A stretch of 59,755 bases of DNA from an uncultured Dorea sp. (GCA_910578495.1 CAJTRE010000015.1:1-59755); one strand, 5' to 3'; counted from the stretch's first letter, positions 1 to 8,372 are shown. Numbers and translations are program-made. The notes: generated from the sequence alone by a model not told the origin.

Positions 1-419
1 CCAACCGAAAAACCGCCGTCAGCACCTGTTAAATCAGTAAAATGCGTAAAGAAAACAGCATAATGCTGAAAAAAATCCCCTTGATAACCACAATTAAATT
101 TATCGGCAATATATGTCATAGGCGGCATAAGCAGCATTGTACCAAAAATGAATGGTATCAGTAATTTTTTTGCCCTTTCCAACACATATTGCCCGACTGT
201 CCGCTTTTGTAGTGCAAATCTTGTGGAAATGCCTGCAATGAAAAACATAAGCGGCATAAAATACGGACTAAAAAATACAACAATGCTGCTAATTAATTTA
301 TTGCTTTCAAAACAAATGTAATTTGGTTCTCCCCATACATTCCATGCCATTGCCGCATGATAGGGAACAAGAAGTAAAATGATAATCCAACGTATATTGT
401 CAACATAGTATTTTCGCAT
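1..419 (-). CDS. Acyltransferase family 3 membrane protein (partial, runs off window edge)
   Basis: Translating the minus strand from the ATG at 419 gives an open frame to the window edge, about 139 residues with no stop. It begins MRKYYVDNIRWIIILLLVPY, which is the usual start of acyltransferase-3 family proteins (PF01757: first membrane helix, then a conserved HA in YHAAMAWN). Further hydrophobic segments follow at about residues 45-70 and 88-105. The family transfers acyl groups to sugars, peptidoglycan or other envelope substrates. It lies downstream of the RiPP-like genes on the same strand, so it could belong to that transcript, but this is inference. The C-terminal part is not in the window. 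Confidence 0.75.
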   Translation of the reverse strand, partial: MRKYYVDNIRWIIILLLVPYHAAMAWNVWGEPNYICFESNKLISSIVVFFSPYFMPLMFFIAGISTRFALQKRTVGQYVLERAKKLLIPFIFGTMLLMPPMTYIADKFNCGYQGDFFQHYAVFFTHFTDLTGADGGFSV

Positions 420-531
420 ATTTATCTCATGTCTTTCATCAATACTATTCAGCACTCGTAAAAGCGAATTATCCGTTCAGCAAACTGCCGAAGGCATATC
501 CGCATATATCCAAAAATTCAGTATTGCTTAA

Positions 532-1578
532 TCACTCTATTAATATCTCTCTTACGGCAATTGTCCCATCAGACATTTGCTGACTATCACTGCGGTAAAG
601 TTTTCGCTCTGTAAATTCTCCATTTACATTATAATCAATTACCCATATCTTTCCATAATAAACAGTCCATGGGTATATATTCTTCTCTTCTCCAAGCGGC
701 ATGCTTTCAAAGTCTTCTGCTCCTTCTTTTAATTGCCATATTTCAAAGGTGTTATACATCTCCCCTTCTACATCTGTTAAATGTTCTCCGAAATAGTCCG
801 CTTTATATTGTTTTTCATTGATATGAATATACTCTTCTGTCCATGGTGTGTCCCAATCATAATTTTTCGATAAATCTTCCGTATAGACTCTTCCCTTATA
901 TTTTGCATTTATCTGTGACGCCATATTAGGAACTGTGCCGGTTTCATAATTCTTATCCCCAATTCCGGTATGAGCGCCGCCATAAATTCCCATAATACTT
1001 TCATTTCCCAGTTTTTCAAATGCCTTTTGGAAATTTTCTGCCATACTGTTCTCTCGATACACATCATCCGGATGATTCCTATAATATTTTCCTTGCTCTA
1101 TGTTTTGTTGTGTAAGCTTATATTTCTCTGAATTTTCTTGTCCTTGTTCCCGAAGATATTCAAGAAACCATTCGCCGGTAGTATCATAGTTAAATTCTAT
1201 GTCAGTTCCATGGAAAATGGTTTTCGGACACTCTTGTTTTATTTTTTTGACAAATTCTTTACATTGCGGAAGCTTCGCTAGTGAATTTCCATATCCATCC
1301 CACAACTTATCCAAAATTTTATCATTATCAGATTGCATCCAAACATTTAGTAATTCAGCACCAGCATATGAGTCCTCAATAAATAAATGCCTCATACCCT
1401 GTTCGTGATAATACTGTTTCCACAGTTCAGCTTCCTTATCCAGAATCGGCGTTATTGCATGCATTTCACCGTATAAATAGATTTCACCATTGTTGTTTTT
1501 TGACTGACTTACAGTAAAACCTATTGCAATCGTTATCAATATGACTGCTAATGTTGTTATGATAATCTTTTTATTCAT
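532..1578 (-). CDS. Membrane-anchored GExH (TIKI/EreA/ChaN-like) protein
   Basis: The ATG at 1578 is chosen because GGAG sits 5 bases before it; a longer frame from 1623 lacks a comparable site. The 348-residue product starts with an N-terminal signal anchor (about residues 5-25). Next comes GEMH, then an FIEDSY segment, and around residue 200 IMGIYGGAHTG. This pattern (GExH, a conserved E, then GxH) resembles the erythromycin-esterase/ChaN/TIKI superfamily of metal-dependent hydrolase or haem-binding proteins. It lies 71 bases downstream of the ABC exporter on the same strand, so it may be an accessory or immunity function of the RiPP locus. The family call is by motif only. Confidence 0.5.
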   Translation of the reverse strand: MNKKIIITTLAVILITIAIGFTVSQSKNNNGEIYLYGEMHAITPILDKEAELWKQYYHEQGMRHLFIEDSYAGAELLNVWMQSDNDKILDKLWDGYGNSLAKLPQCKEFVKKIKQECPKTIFHGTDIEFNYDTTGEWFLEYLREQGQENSEKYKLTQQNIEQGKYYRNHPDDVYRENSMAENFQKAFEKLGNESIMGIYGGAHTGIGDKNYETGTVPNMASQINAKYKGRVYTEDLSKNYDWDTPWTEEYIHINEKQYKADYFGEHLTDVEGEMYNTFEIWQLKEGAEDFESMPLGEEKNIYPWTVYYGKIWVIDYNVNGEFTERKLYRSDSQQMSDGTIAVREILIE

Positions 1579-1649
1579 TTGGACTCCAGAACAGATTTTG
1601 CTGCATTTTTTTATTTTCATCATAAATATCTATTAATAATCGCCCTATT

Positions 1650-3233
1650 TTATCTCTCACTAAGATTTATAATGTAATCTGCAAACTGGTCTACTTCTTT
1701 ATCATGACTGATAATAATTATTATTTTTTCCTTTTTTATTTCCTGTAAAAGTTCAAAAACACTTTTTCTGCTTTCTTGATCAAGTGCAGAAGTTGGTTCA
1801 TCTAGTACCATTACATCACTATCTTTAGCAAGCATTCTTAAAATACCGAGCTTTTGTTTCTCACCACCTGAAATTCCATTGCCGTTATTATAGATATTTC
1901 CAAGCTCTTTGTCAAGAATTCTGTCTCTATATTTGTTTTCATGATGCCTTTCTGTTAAATAAATATTTTCTTCAGCATTTCCCTCTAAAACATAAGGATT
2001 TTGTTCTAGTACTGATATATTAGAATATCTTTGTTTATTCATATCAATATCCTTAATGTCAATACCATTGTATAGAATCTTTCCTTCATATTCATCAATA
2101 AATAGTCCTATAAGAATATCTATTAATGTTGTTTTCCCCGCTCCGTTCTCTCCTTGAATACAGTATATATTTCCTTTTTTAAAGATATAATCGAAAGAAT
2201 TTAATATTGTATTATTTTCTCTGAAAAAGCTAAGACCTTTACATTCCATTTCTATTATGTGTTTTACTTCTTTTGTTCCATTAGTGTGCTCATTCAAATT
2301 GAAATAAGTCTGTAACCTTTGATATGAAACATTATTATTCTGATATTCCTTTCCTAAATCTGCGAAATACTTAATGGAAGAAAGTATATTCCGATAATAA
2401 TTTAAAATAATTGTAAAACTTCCAATGGTCAATTCTCCATTTATCACCCAAATACCACCCAGTACGTAAATGCAAAAATTAATAATTACTTCCAGCACCT
2501 GATCTATACTAGAATATAAAAAGAAAAACTGTTGTGTTAATAGCGCTTTTCTAAAGAAAACTTGAAAAGCTTTTCTAAATCTCTCTTTATAAAATTCTTC
2601 CAGTGCATGTTGCTTAATAAATTTTACATTTTTAAACTGTTCCAACAAAGCTGCAAAAAATATTGACTGGGCCTCTCGAAACATTTTCGCCTTTTCTACC
2701 AGTTTTTCTCGAAAAGCAAGATATAGTACAATATATCCTGCAATTACAATAAGAAGTACAAGCGCAATCTTATATTGCAATCCAAACATAATAAACAATG
2801 GAATTATTAACAATAATCCATTAGATAAAATCCCTGTCAGTACAGAGAGAAAAAATATATTGATTGAATTGCTATCGTGGTTAATGCTTTCATTCAAATA
2901 TCCGACATCATATTCTTGAATCTTGGATAAGGAAATCTTATGCAGATGTTGTATCACGTCTGCACTGATATCCATTGCCGAATTTGTCTGAATAATAATA
3001 TACAGTTTATTATTAATATAATTTATAATTATCCTGAACAAGCCCAATGCCGAAACTATTATTCCTGTTTTTACCAGCAAATTAACATTTGACCTGATTA
3101 CCATTATATCAATGATTCTTCCCCACAATACCGGCGTGATAATTGCAATTATAGTTGTTACCATAGATAGCAATAGATATATAATCATTTTTACTTTGAA
3201 TTTATTTATATACTGTTTACAAAATTTAAACAC
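1650..3233 (-). CDS. ABC transporter, fused permease and ATPase (putative RiPP exporter)
   Basis: A half-transporter of about 527 residues. An N-terminal membrane domain with six likely helices covers residues about 10-300. The ATPase domain follows with Walker A GENGAGKTT, signature SGGEKQK and Walker B VMVLDEPTSALD. I prefer the GTG at 3233 (GAGGAA 8 bases upstream), which overlaps the maturase stop by 8 bases (GTGTTTAA). An in-frame ATG at 3263 is the alternative and would overlap by 38. There is no C39 peptidase domain, so leader removal would need another protease. The neighbouring S41 protease is a candidate. Position directly after the radical SAM gene suggests export of the modified peptide. 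Confidence 0.8.
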   Translation of the reverse strand: MFKFCKQYINKFKVKMIIYLLLSMVTTIIAIITPVLWGRIIDIMVIRSNVNLLVKTGIIVSALGLFRIIINYINNKLYIIIQTNSAMDISADVIQHLHKISLSKIQEYDVGYLNESINHDSNSINIFFLSVLTGILSNGLLLIIPLFIMFGLQYKIALVLLIVIAGYIVLYLAFREKLVEKAKMFREAQSIFFAALLEQFKNVKFIKQHALEEFYKERFRKAFQVFFRKALLTQQFFFLYSSIDQVLEVIINFCIYVLGGIWVINGELTIGSFTIILNYYRNILSSIKYFADLGKEYQNNNVSYQRLQTYFNLNEHTNGTKEVKHIIEMECKGLSFFRENNTILNSFDYIFKKGNIYCIQGENGAGKTTLIDILIGLFIDEYEGKILYNGIDIKDIDMNKQRYSNISVLEQNPYVLEGNAEENIYLTERHHENKYRDRILDKELGNIYNNGNGISGGEKQKLGILRMLAKDSDVMVLDEPTSALDQESRKSVFELLQEIKKEKIIIIISHDKEVDQFADYIINLSER

Positions 3234-4521
3234 TCGCTTCTTTCCTCTTCTTTTCCACATCATAAATCAAACGCACAAACTGATTTGCATTTTCTTTTAT
3301 GGATACACAATTTTTCTTCTTATTTTTTATCCAATAGTTTGGGCAGCCACCCATACATACAGGAAGATATTTACAGTTTCTACATTCCACATCATTTTCT
3401 ATTGTATGAGAAAGCCATTTAACCATATTGGCATTCACAGGTGAATGTTCATCATAAAGACTCCCAACTTTTTCATTCAAATTGCTTACATCATCCCAGC
3501 ATTTATATAAATCACCTCGTGCATCAATAATATATGAATGTGCTGATACAGCACCACACATTGAGGTATTTCTCACCGGAAGACTAATAAATGAATATCC
3601 CTTTTTATGATTTCTCTTTAAAAAATCTAATTCTTCAATTGCAAATTCTCTTGTACTGAAACACGAACCCTCTGTACATGTTTCATTAATATTTGTTACT
3701 GGTGCTAAGTATAAGTGAGTTTTATGAATCAAATCATATTCTTCTAAATATTGAATTATTTTGTCAACTCCGTCTATGTTATCTTTATCTATATTGACAC
3801 GTATAGAAATTTTTAATTCCGGATATATTTCCAATGCCTTTTTCATATTTTCTAAAATCACAAAAAAAGTATCTTCGCCTGAAGGAAGTCTTCTTCGTTT
3901 ATTATGTATTTCAGGTGGTCCGTCGATTGTAATCTGAATACTTGAAATATTCAATTTTTTCATTTTCCTTGCGACATTTTCCGTCAAAAGATAGCCATTG
4001 GTAACCACACTTACAGCTACATATTTACGTTCAAATTTTTCATATATACTTTCCATCAATTCTTCAATAATCGGAAATGCAAGCAAAGGTTCTCCGCCAT
4101 ACCACGTAATTGCAACATGACGATAGCGTTCTTTTAAATTATTAAAGTATTTTTTTACTTTATTAACCGTCTCTCTATTCATTGTTACATATTCTTTTCC
4201 TTTTTCGTAACAATATGGACAACGAAAATTACACGCCATTGTAGGGGCAACTGTTAATCCGATATCATTTCCTCCAAAACGTGCCATTTTATTTTCTAAA
4301 AAAATTGTATCTATCTCATCTCCAGAATTTTCATCAATAACCATATTTCCTTTCAAAAGTGCACTTTTGAATGCTTCATCGTCAAGTTTTCCACTTTGAA
4401 GAAATTCATTATATTTTTCTTCATATTCTTTATTTAGTTTTAAAATTCCGTTGCTATTGGTATTATATAACAGAATTCCATCTCCTATTGTCTCAATTAT
4501 ATTGAATATGGAGCTTCTCAT
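3226..4521 (-). CDS. Radical SAM/SPASM peptide maturase
   Basis: A 431-residue protein with the radical SAM motif CNFRCPYCYE near residue 98, a GGEP segment, and a C-terminal SPASM-type cysteine set. The latter begins CGAVSAHSYIIDARGDLYKCW and continues with ECRNCKYLPVCMGGCP and a final Cys, for auxiliary iron-sulfur clusters. The N-terminal 80 residues could form a peptide-recognition (RRE-like) region, but I cannot confirm it. Such enzymes install thioether or C-C crosslinks in ribosomal peptides. It has a good ribosome site (GGGAGG). Upstream are the S41 protease and a 42-residue Cys peptide, which is the likely substrate. The bond type cannot be told from sequence. Confidence 0.85.
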   Translation of the reverse strand: MRSSIFNIIETIGDGILLYNTNSNGILKLNKEYEEKYNEFLQSGKLDDEAFKSALLKGNMVIDENSGDEIDTIFLENKMARFGGNDIGLTVAPTMACNFRCPYCYEKGKEYVTMNRETVNKVKKYFNNLKERYRHVAITWYGGEPLLAFPIIEELMESIYEKFERKYVAVSVVTNGYLLTENVARKMKKLNISSIQITIDGPPEIHNKRRRLPSGEDTFFVILENMKKALEIYPELKISIRVNIDKDNIDGVDKIIQYLEEYDLIHKTHLYLAPVTNINETCTEGSCFSTREFAIEELDFLKRNHKKGYSFISLPVRNTSMCGAVSAHSYIIDARGDLYKCWDDVSNLNEKVGSLYDEHSPVNANMVKWLSHTIENDVECRNCKYLPVCMGGCPNYWIKNKKKNCVSIKENANQFVRLIYDVEKKRKEASV

Positions 4522-4573
4522 TTTATTTTCCTCCCTCTTGTTATAAAAACTTATTATCCTCTTTATAGAAATA

Positions 4574-5866
4574 TCATTTTGTCGAATTTTTTATCATTTC
4601 TATTGCTACATCATAGGCATCCTCACTAGACGTTTCAATATCCGGAATCAGCATATCCTCTTGGTTTGAAGCATCTGCTCTTATTGAAAGGTTATGCGCT
4701 ATACTTACATCAACTTTAGAATTCTTGAGTGTAAACTTAAAACTGCCTCCATAACTATTGGGTTTATTTGTACTTGGCTCTCCTATAATCTTTCCAAATT
4801 TTTCATCACGAACCCAAAGCAATAAATCTTTTGCAGAACTAAATGTATCTCTGTCAGAAAGTACAATTAAATTAATTGATTCATTTGTCTTTATACCTTT
4901 TGTATCATTGTTATTATATATTTCTATTCCTTCATCTTGAGTGTATCCCATTAACTCTTTTGCCCATTTTGAATATCGTACCACAATTTTACTGAAATCC
5001 GGCGGATACATGCCCATTGCATTTAAAATCAATATAGGTGCAGCTGTATGACCTCCTCCATTCCCGCGTGCATCAATAATTACATCCTGGACTCCTGCAT
5101 CGATTGCAGATTTTAACTCATTTACAATTTCTTTCAAATTCTCATCCACAAAACATTCATTAAAATCAATGATGAATATATTTCCTTCCATATATGAACT
5201 ATTTGGAGATACTTTTTCCCATTTCTCGCCTATTCTCTTGTTTGAAAAAAAATATGTTTTTTTCGAAGAATCAGAAAATAAAATTTCTACTGTATTTCCT
5301 TCTATTTCAGTATTACATAATTTCAAAATCGACTTATCTATGATTTCAGATTCTCGATATGCTATACATCCCATTTCATTTTCAATAGGAAATACTTGAT
5401 CTATCTTTTCATAAATTTGTGCAATGGGAATGTTTCCTATTTCCTTTACATACAAATTTGTTTTTTCACCTTTTTTACATAACCAGGTTTTTCCATCTTC
5501 ATAAATTTGTTCTAATTGGAGAAAAGGGTTTTCTTCTGTTTTTTTCATCCAAACTCCCGTATGACCATCATTCAAGGAAGACAAATAAATAGAAGTTTCT
5601 ATTTGAAATTCTTCCAATGTCATTTTTGCAGAAGTATTTTGAATATAATCCTTCTTTACTTTTATATATTCAGATTGATCTTCTTCCAATAGAAAAAAAG
5701 GATGTATTTCTTCTAAATATTTAATTACTTGTGTTCTATCTTCCAAAACTTGTTCTTTTGTTAGAAGTTTATTCTCAACTTTACATTTCGTAATTTTAAC
5801 ATAGCAAAAGGAAATTATAAGAATAACACTTATGAAACATATTAATAATAGCATTTTTTTCTTCAT
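4574..5866 (-). CDS. S41 family (C-terminal processing-type) serine peptidase
   Basis: A 430-residue protein with an N-terminal signal anchor (residues about 4-24; ISFC could be a weak lipobox). The peptidase core contains IIDARGNGGGHTAAP and LSDRDTFSSAKDLL. The latter carries the nucleophilic Ser and the S-x-x-K pattern of the Ser-Lys S41 peptidases. No obvious PDZ domain is seen between them. The gene lies between the small Cys peptide and the radical SAM maturase on the same strand, so it is a candidate for leader removal outside the membrane or for degrading the peptide. Its role here is inferred from context. Confidence 0.8.
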   Translation of the reverse strand: MKKKMLLLICFISVILIISFCYVKITKCKVENKLLTKEQVLEDRTQVIKYLEEIHPFFLLEEDQSEYIKVKKDYIQNTSAKMTLEEFQIETSIYLSSLNDGHTGVWMKKTEENPFLQLEQIYEDGKTWLCKKGEKTNLYVKEIGNIPIAQIYEKIDQVFPIENEMGCIAYRESEIIDKSILKLCNTEIEGNTVEILFSDSSKKTYFFSNKRIGEKWEKVSPNSSYMEGNIFIIDFNECFVDENLKEIVNELKSAIDAGVQDVIIDARGNGGGHTAAPILILNAMGMYPPDFSKIVVRYSKWAKELMGYTQDEGIEIYNNNDTKGIKTNESINLIVLSDRDTFSSAKDLLLWVRDEKFGKIIGEPSTNKPNSYGGSFKFTLKNSKVDVSIAHNLSIRADASNQEDMLIPDIETSSEDAYDVAIEMIKNSTK

Positions 5867-5880
5867 ATTTTTCCTTTCTT

Positions 5881-5915
5881 AACGATAAGGAAGCAAGATT
5901 AGATTCCTTATCGTT
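5881..5915 (-). other. 12-bp perfect stem-loop between precursor and protease genes
   Basis: Positions 5881-5892 (AACGATAAGGAA) are perfectly complementary to 5904-5915, with an 11-base loop. No U-tract follows in the minus-strand direction, so it is not a classical terminator. Such hairpins after RiPP precursor genes often stabilise or partially stop the transcript, giving more precursor than enzyme mRNA. That function is inferred. Confidence 0.7.
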
Positions 5916-5936
5916 TCAAATACAGTATTTATTTAG

Positions 5937-6065
5937 TTATTGTTTATAATTGTTACAAATGACAATATGAGATGCTGGTCCAACACATACATCAACTTTG
6001 CGCATTGTACAGCTACCACCGCTATCTTGTCCTGGTGTTGATAATGGTTCAATTATCCATTCCAT
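5937..6065 (-). CDS. Putative RiPP precursor peptide (42 aa, three Cys)
   Basis: A short frame from the ATG at 6065 to the TAA at 5937-5939, with a strong ribosome site (AAAGGGG 7 bases upstream). The 42-residue product has an acidic, proline-containing N-terminal part ending GQDSGGS. It is followed by a Cys-containing C-terminal part with Cys at residues 19, 27 and 37. The Gly-Gly directly before Ser-Cys is a possible leader cleavage site, giving a core of about 25 residues. It is the first gene of a strand-consistent set with an S41 protease, radical SAM/SPASM maturase and ABC exporter, the usual company of a modified peptide. I do not recognise the peptide family; radical-SAM thioether peptides (ranthipeptide or sactipeptide type, including Clostridial Cys-rich peptides) are the nearest idea. 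Confidence 0.7.
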   Translation of the reverse strand: MEWIIEPLSTPGQDSGGSCTMRKVDVCVGPASHIVICNNYKQ

Positions 6066-6082
6066 AGTCTGTCCCCTTTCGA

Positions 6083-6130
6083 ATTATAACAAATTTTCTT
6101 TTAATATATATTGTTTCAGATTTTTTTCAA
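6083..6130 (-). promoter_or_regulatory. Likely promoter region of the RiPP operon
   Basis: On the minus strand TTGAAA (6130-6125) is followed after 17 bases by ATATTA (6107-6102). A consensus TATAAT lies closer to the gene at 6088-6083 but has no good -35 element. Either could start the transcript of the precursor at 6065. The weak match suggests dependence on an activator, compatible with the repeats just upstream. Confidence 0.4.
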
Positions 6131-6139
6131 GAACTCTAT

Positions 6140-6167
6140 GTTTACATCTTGTTTACTATTTGTTTCG
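6140..6167. promoter_or_regulatory. Three 11-bp-spaced direct repeats (GTTTAC), putative regulator site
   Basis: GTTTAC at 6140-6145, GTTTAC at 6151-6156 and GTTTCG at 6162-6167 are spaced exactly 11 bp. They are thus on one face of the helix. They lie 75-100 bases upstream of the precursor gene, where an activator would bind. The binding protein is unknown. Direct repeats with this spacing are typical of response-regulator or LytTR-type sites. Confidence 0.5.
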
Positions 6168-6221
6168 CAACCTTTAGTTTTCAATTGTAACCTAATATTT
6201 CCTTTCATTTAACAAAAAATA

Positions 6222-6359
6222 TATGGATAATCCCCCAGAGGGTATGACATCTCAGGACATTCGCTCTATGAGCGAAGATGACCTTCTGGATATGGATTAT
6301 TTTTTGAATGATGATGAACTTGATGATGATTTCGGCGAAGAAGGTTTTTATCTCTTCTA
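6222..6359 (+). CDS. Small acidic ORF, possible fragment of a mobile-element protein
   Basis: An open frame of 45 codons on the plus strand, very acidic in its last 30 residues (DDELDDDFGEEG), followed 25 bases later by a terminator-like hairpin. No ribosome site precedes the ATG, and the frame is blocked by a stop shortly upstream. This suits a C-terminal remnant of a larger gene better than an intact small gene. I do not recognise the family. Its opposite orientation to all neighbours suggests a former insertion scar. Confidence 0.3.
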
Positions 6360-6383
6360 ATTTCAAAATCATCTGTTTGCAAT

Positions 6384-6407
6384 GCCCGCTTCCACGCGGG
6401 CGTTTCT
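6384..6407 (+). terminator. Terminator-like GC hairpin after the small acidic ORF
   Basis: GCCCGC (6384-6389) pairs with GCGGGC (6396-6401) around a 6-base loop, followed by GTTTCTT on the plus strand. The T-tract is weak. Confidence 0.5.
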
Positions 6408-6518
6408 TAATTCAAGAGAGCGCCGTAGGCGGTCTTTCCTATTAAATAAAAAAACACATAAAAGCATTCAAGCTCTCATGCGTTATTAAAGAAATTTTCT
6501 TTTGAATTTATAAAATAA

Positions 6519-7007
6519 TCAAAATATAAATTGAAAAATCCACTGTCTTTTCAATATTTGTAACGATATTATACAATTTCTTGCACATACTAACCAAACA
6601 ATCACACACGTAATTTGCAAAAGTATCTTTAAATATTTCTGTTCTATTTTTTTACTAAGTATCAAAAAAATAATCGAAAGAATAAATCCAAATACCGGAA
6701 TGAAACAAGAGCTTATTGCAAGCGACACCATAAGCCAGCCTAACCATTCACTTTCTAATACGGAATTATTTTTAATTCTTGTTTTTTACCACTTTGCATT
6801 ATCTTAAAACTGTTTGACATATCTCCGGCATACACAATATCATCTACTGTTACGTTATATAATTCACTCATACATTTTATATTATCTATATCCGGATAAG
6901 TCTTCCCATTTTGAAATGGTCTGTCTTGTTACACCGATTTTTTCTGCCACTTCATCTTGCGTCATTTCGTACTTCTCTCGTAATTTTCTTAGATATACAC
7001 CTATCAC
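6519..7007 (-). pseudogene. Decayed HTH plus membrane-domain regulator, copy 1
   Basis: A GTG at 7007 (AAGGAG upstream) starts an XRE-type helix-turn-helix whose recognition helix reads VTRQTISKWE. The frame then breaks. In another frame YPDIDNIKCMSELYNVTVDD continues the HTH domain. A further shift leads to a C-terminal part with two membrane helices (6731-6519). At least two frameshifts are needed to join the parts. Alignment by eye with the second copy at 7061-7546 shows the same domain order. The C-terminal frame with ATG at 6731 could be read as a separate 70-residue membrane protein, but a broken gene explains it better. Confidence 0.65.
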
Positions 7008-7060
7008 CTTTGACGTACTCCTTCTATATCCCAACTATTTTGATGTAAAATACTGATTTT

Positions 7061-7546
7061 CTATAGTTCCCCCGTAAACATTTTTATTGTTTGAATACAA
7101 TTATATACATTGACGAACAAAGTAATAACACAAACCAGCCATAGAAACAATCGAAGAGGTATTTTCTTTACCCTTTTACCCAGTATTAAAAATGCAATAG
7201 AAAGAAAAACTCCAAGAGGACAAATAAAACAAGCTGTTAGTGCCAATCCTATCATAACCCATGCTATTAATCCGTTGTCGAATACTGAACTTCTTTCCTA
7301 CTGCACTTTATCCGTTGTTTCGATTTTCAAGTCAGTACCGGTATCCAAACTATTCCCTGCATATACAATATCTTCCACCGTTACACTATATAACCAGCTT
7401 ATTTGTTTCAACTTATCAATATCAGGACAGGTTTTATCATTCTCCCATTTAGAAAGCGCCTGTCTCGTTACTCCAAGTTTCTCTGCAGCTTCAACTTGTG
7501 TCAAGCAATTCTTTTCTCTTAGTTCTTTTAAATGTTTTCCAATCAT
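7061..7546 (-). pseudogene. HTH plus membrane-domain regulator, copy 2, split by an in-frame amber stop
   Basis: From the ATG at 7546 an XRE-type HTH of 82 residues (LTQVEAAEKLGVTRQALSKW) ends at a TAG at 7298-7300. The same frame then stays open through SSVFDNGLIAW into a two-helix membrane region ending at 7061. The uninterrupted frame and the paralogue next door suggest a single gene of about 160 codons with one nonsense mutation. Alternatively, the ATG at 7255 may restart translation of the membrane part as a separate small protein. XRE-membrane proteins of this type are usually small local regulators. Confidence 0.6.
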
Positions 7547-7629
7547 TCTAAAAACTGCTCCTATTGATAAAATTCATCAAATACAATTTTAGTATATCAT
7601 CTCCTCTACGGCAATAAAATCTCCTAAAA

Positions 7630-7660
7630 CACTCCACCAGAAAAATGGATTCTGGGAGTG
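7630..7660 (-). terminator. Terminator-like hairpin downstream of the HENEH protein gene
   Basis: CACTCC plus CAGAA (7630-7642, with a 2-base bulge) pairs with TTCTGGGAGTG (7650-7660). Read on the minus strand it is followed by TTTTAGGAG. A second hairpin, GCAAAAGTGA/TCACTTTTGC at 7733-7742 and 7750-7759, lies closer to the gene end. Together they are the only structure I see in the 7547-7776 gap. Confidence 0.45.
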
Positions 7661-7776
7661 CAAAGCATAGAACAATCTCCGTAGGCATCATAGTTGGCTT
7701 TTGCCCCCAACATCATATCATATACAAATACCGCAAAAGTGACAACCACTCACTTTTGCATGAGTAATTGCCACTT

Positions 7777-8298
7777 TTATGCCAGCAGGTCAATATATTT
7801 TCCTTTTTCTGGCAAAGAATTCTGCTCACCGGCATTATCTTTAAACACTGTCCGAGTCGTACCTCCGGATACATAGTTGCGTCCGCATTCCGGACATACC
7901 GCAGTGCTATAGGACACTGACTGCGAAACAATCTTCCGATCCTCCCGAAGCGCCTGTGACTTAGCATGGGATACATGCTCATTTTCATGGGAACGCACTG
8001 TTGCTGCCGCTGATTCAGGACTTAATCTGGTCGGTGTCTTAAAAGAAACTCCCGGATCGTTAGAGCCATCCTGGTATTTCCGGTTTTTACACGTCTCACA
8101 CTCATAACTGTCAAAATTGCGGCGTGAAACACCGGACTTACTCTCGTCCCCCGGCTTCACCGCTTCTTCTGGAATCACAGATCCGGACATCACCCCCGTC
8201 CGATTCATTCCTTCACTGGCGGATAAATCAGCCGCCGACATCGAAACATTTTTTTCATAATATAGCGCCAAACTACTTATATTCATTGTAGGCATCAT
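7777..8298 (-). CDS. Uncharacterised protein with HENEH (HExxH-type) and two CxxC motifs
   Basis: A 173-residue soluble protein. The N-terminal 65 residues are low-complexity and rich in Ser and Gly. The C-terminal half has ECETCKNRKYQDGS, then RSHENEHVSHA, then AVCPECGRNYVSGG. HENEH matches the HExxH zinc-metalloprotease signature and resembles the HEQAH of SprA-related proteins. The two CxxC pairs could bind another zinc. There is no signal peptide. It starts at the ATG at 8298, with AGGTG about 10 bases upstream. The neighbours are housekeeping genes, so context gives no function. Confidence 0.6.
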   Translation of the reverse strand: MMPTMNISSLALYYEKNVSMSAADLSASEGMNRTGVMSGSVIPEEAVKPGDESKSGVSRRNFDSYECETCKNRKYQDGSNDPGVSFKTPTRLSPESAAATVRSHENEHVSHAKSQALREDRKIVSQSVSYSTAVCPECGRNYVSGGTTRTVFKDNAGEQNSLPEKGKYIDLLA

Positions 8299-8372
8299 TT
8301 TTCTTCACCTCGACTCCATACATTTTCTATATTTTAGCATAAATGGATGATATTCTCAAGTGCTTTGACCGC

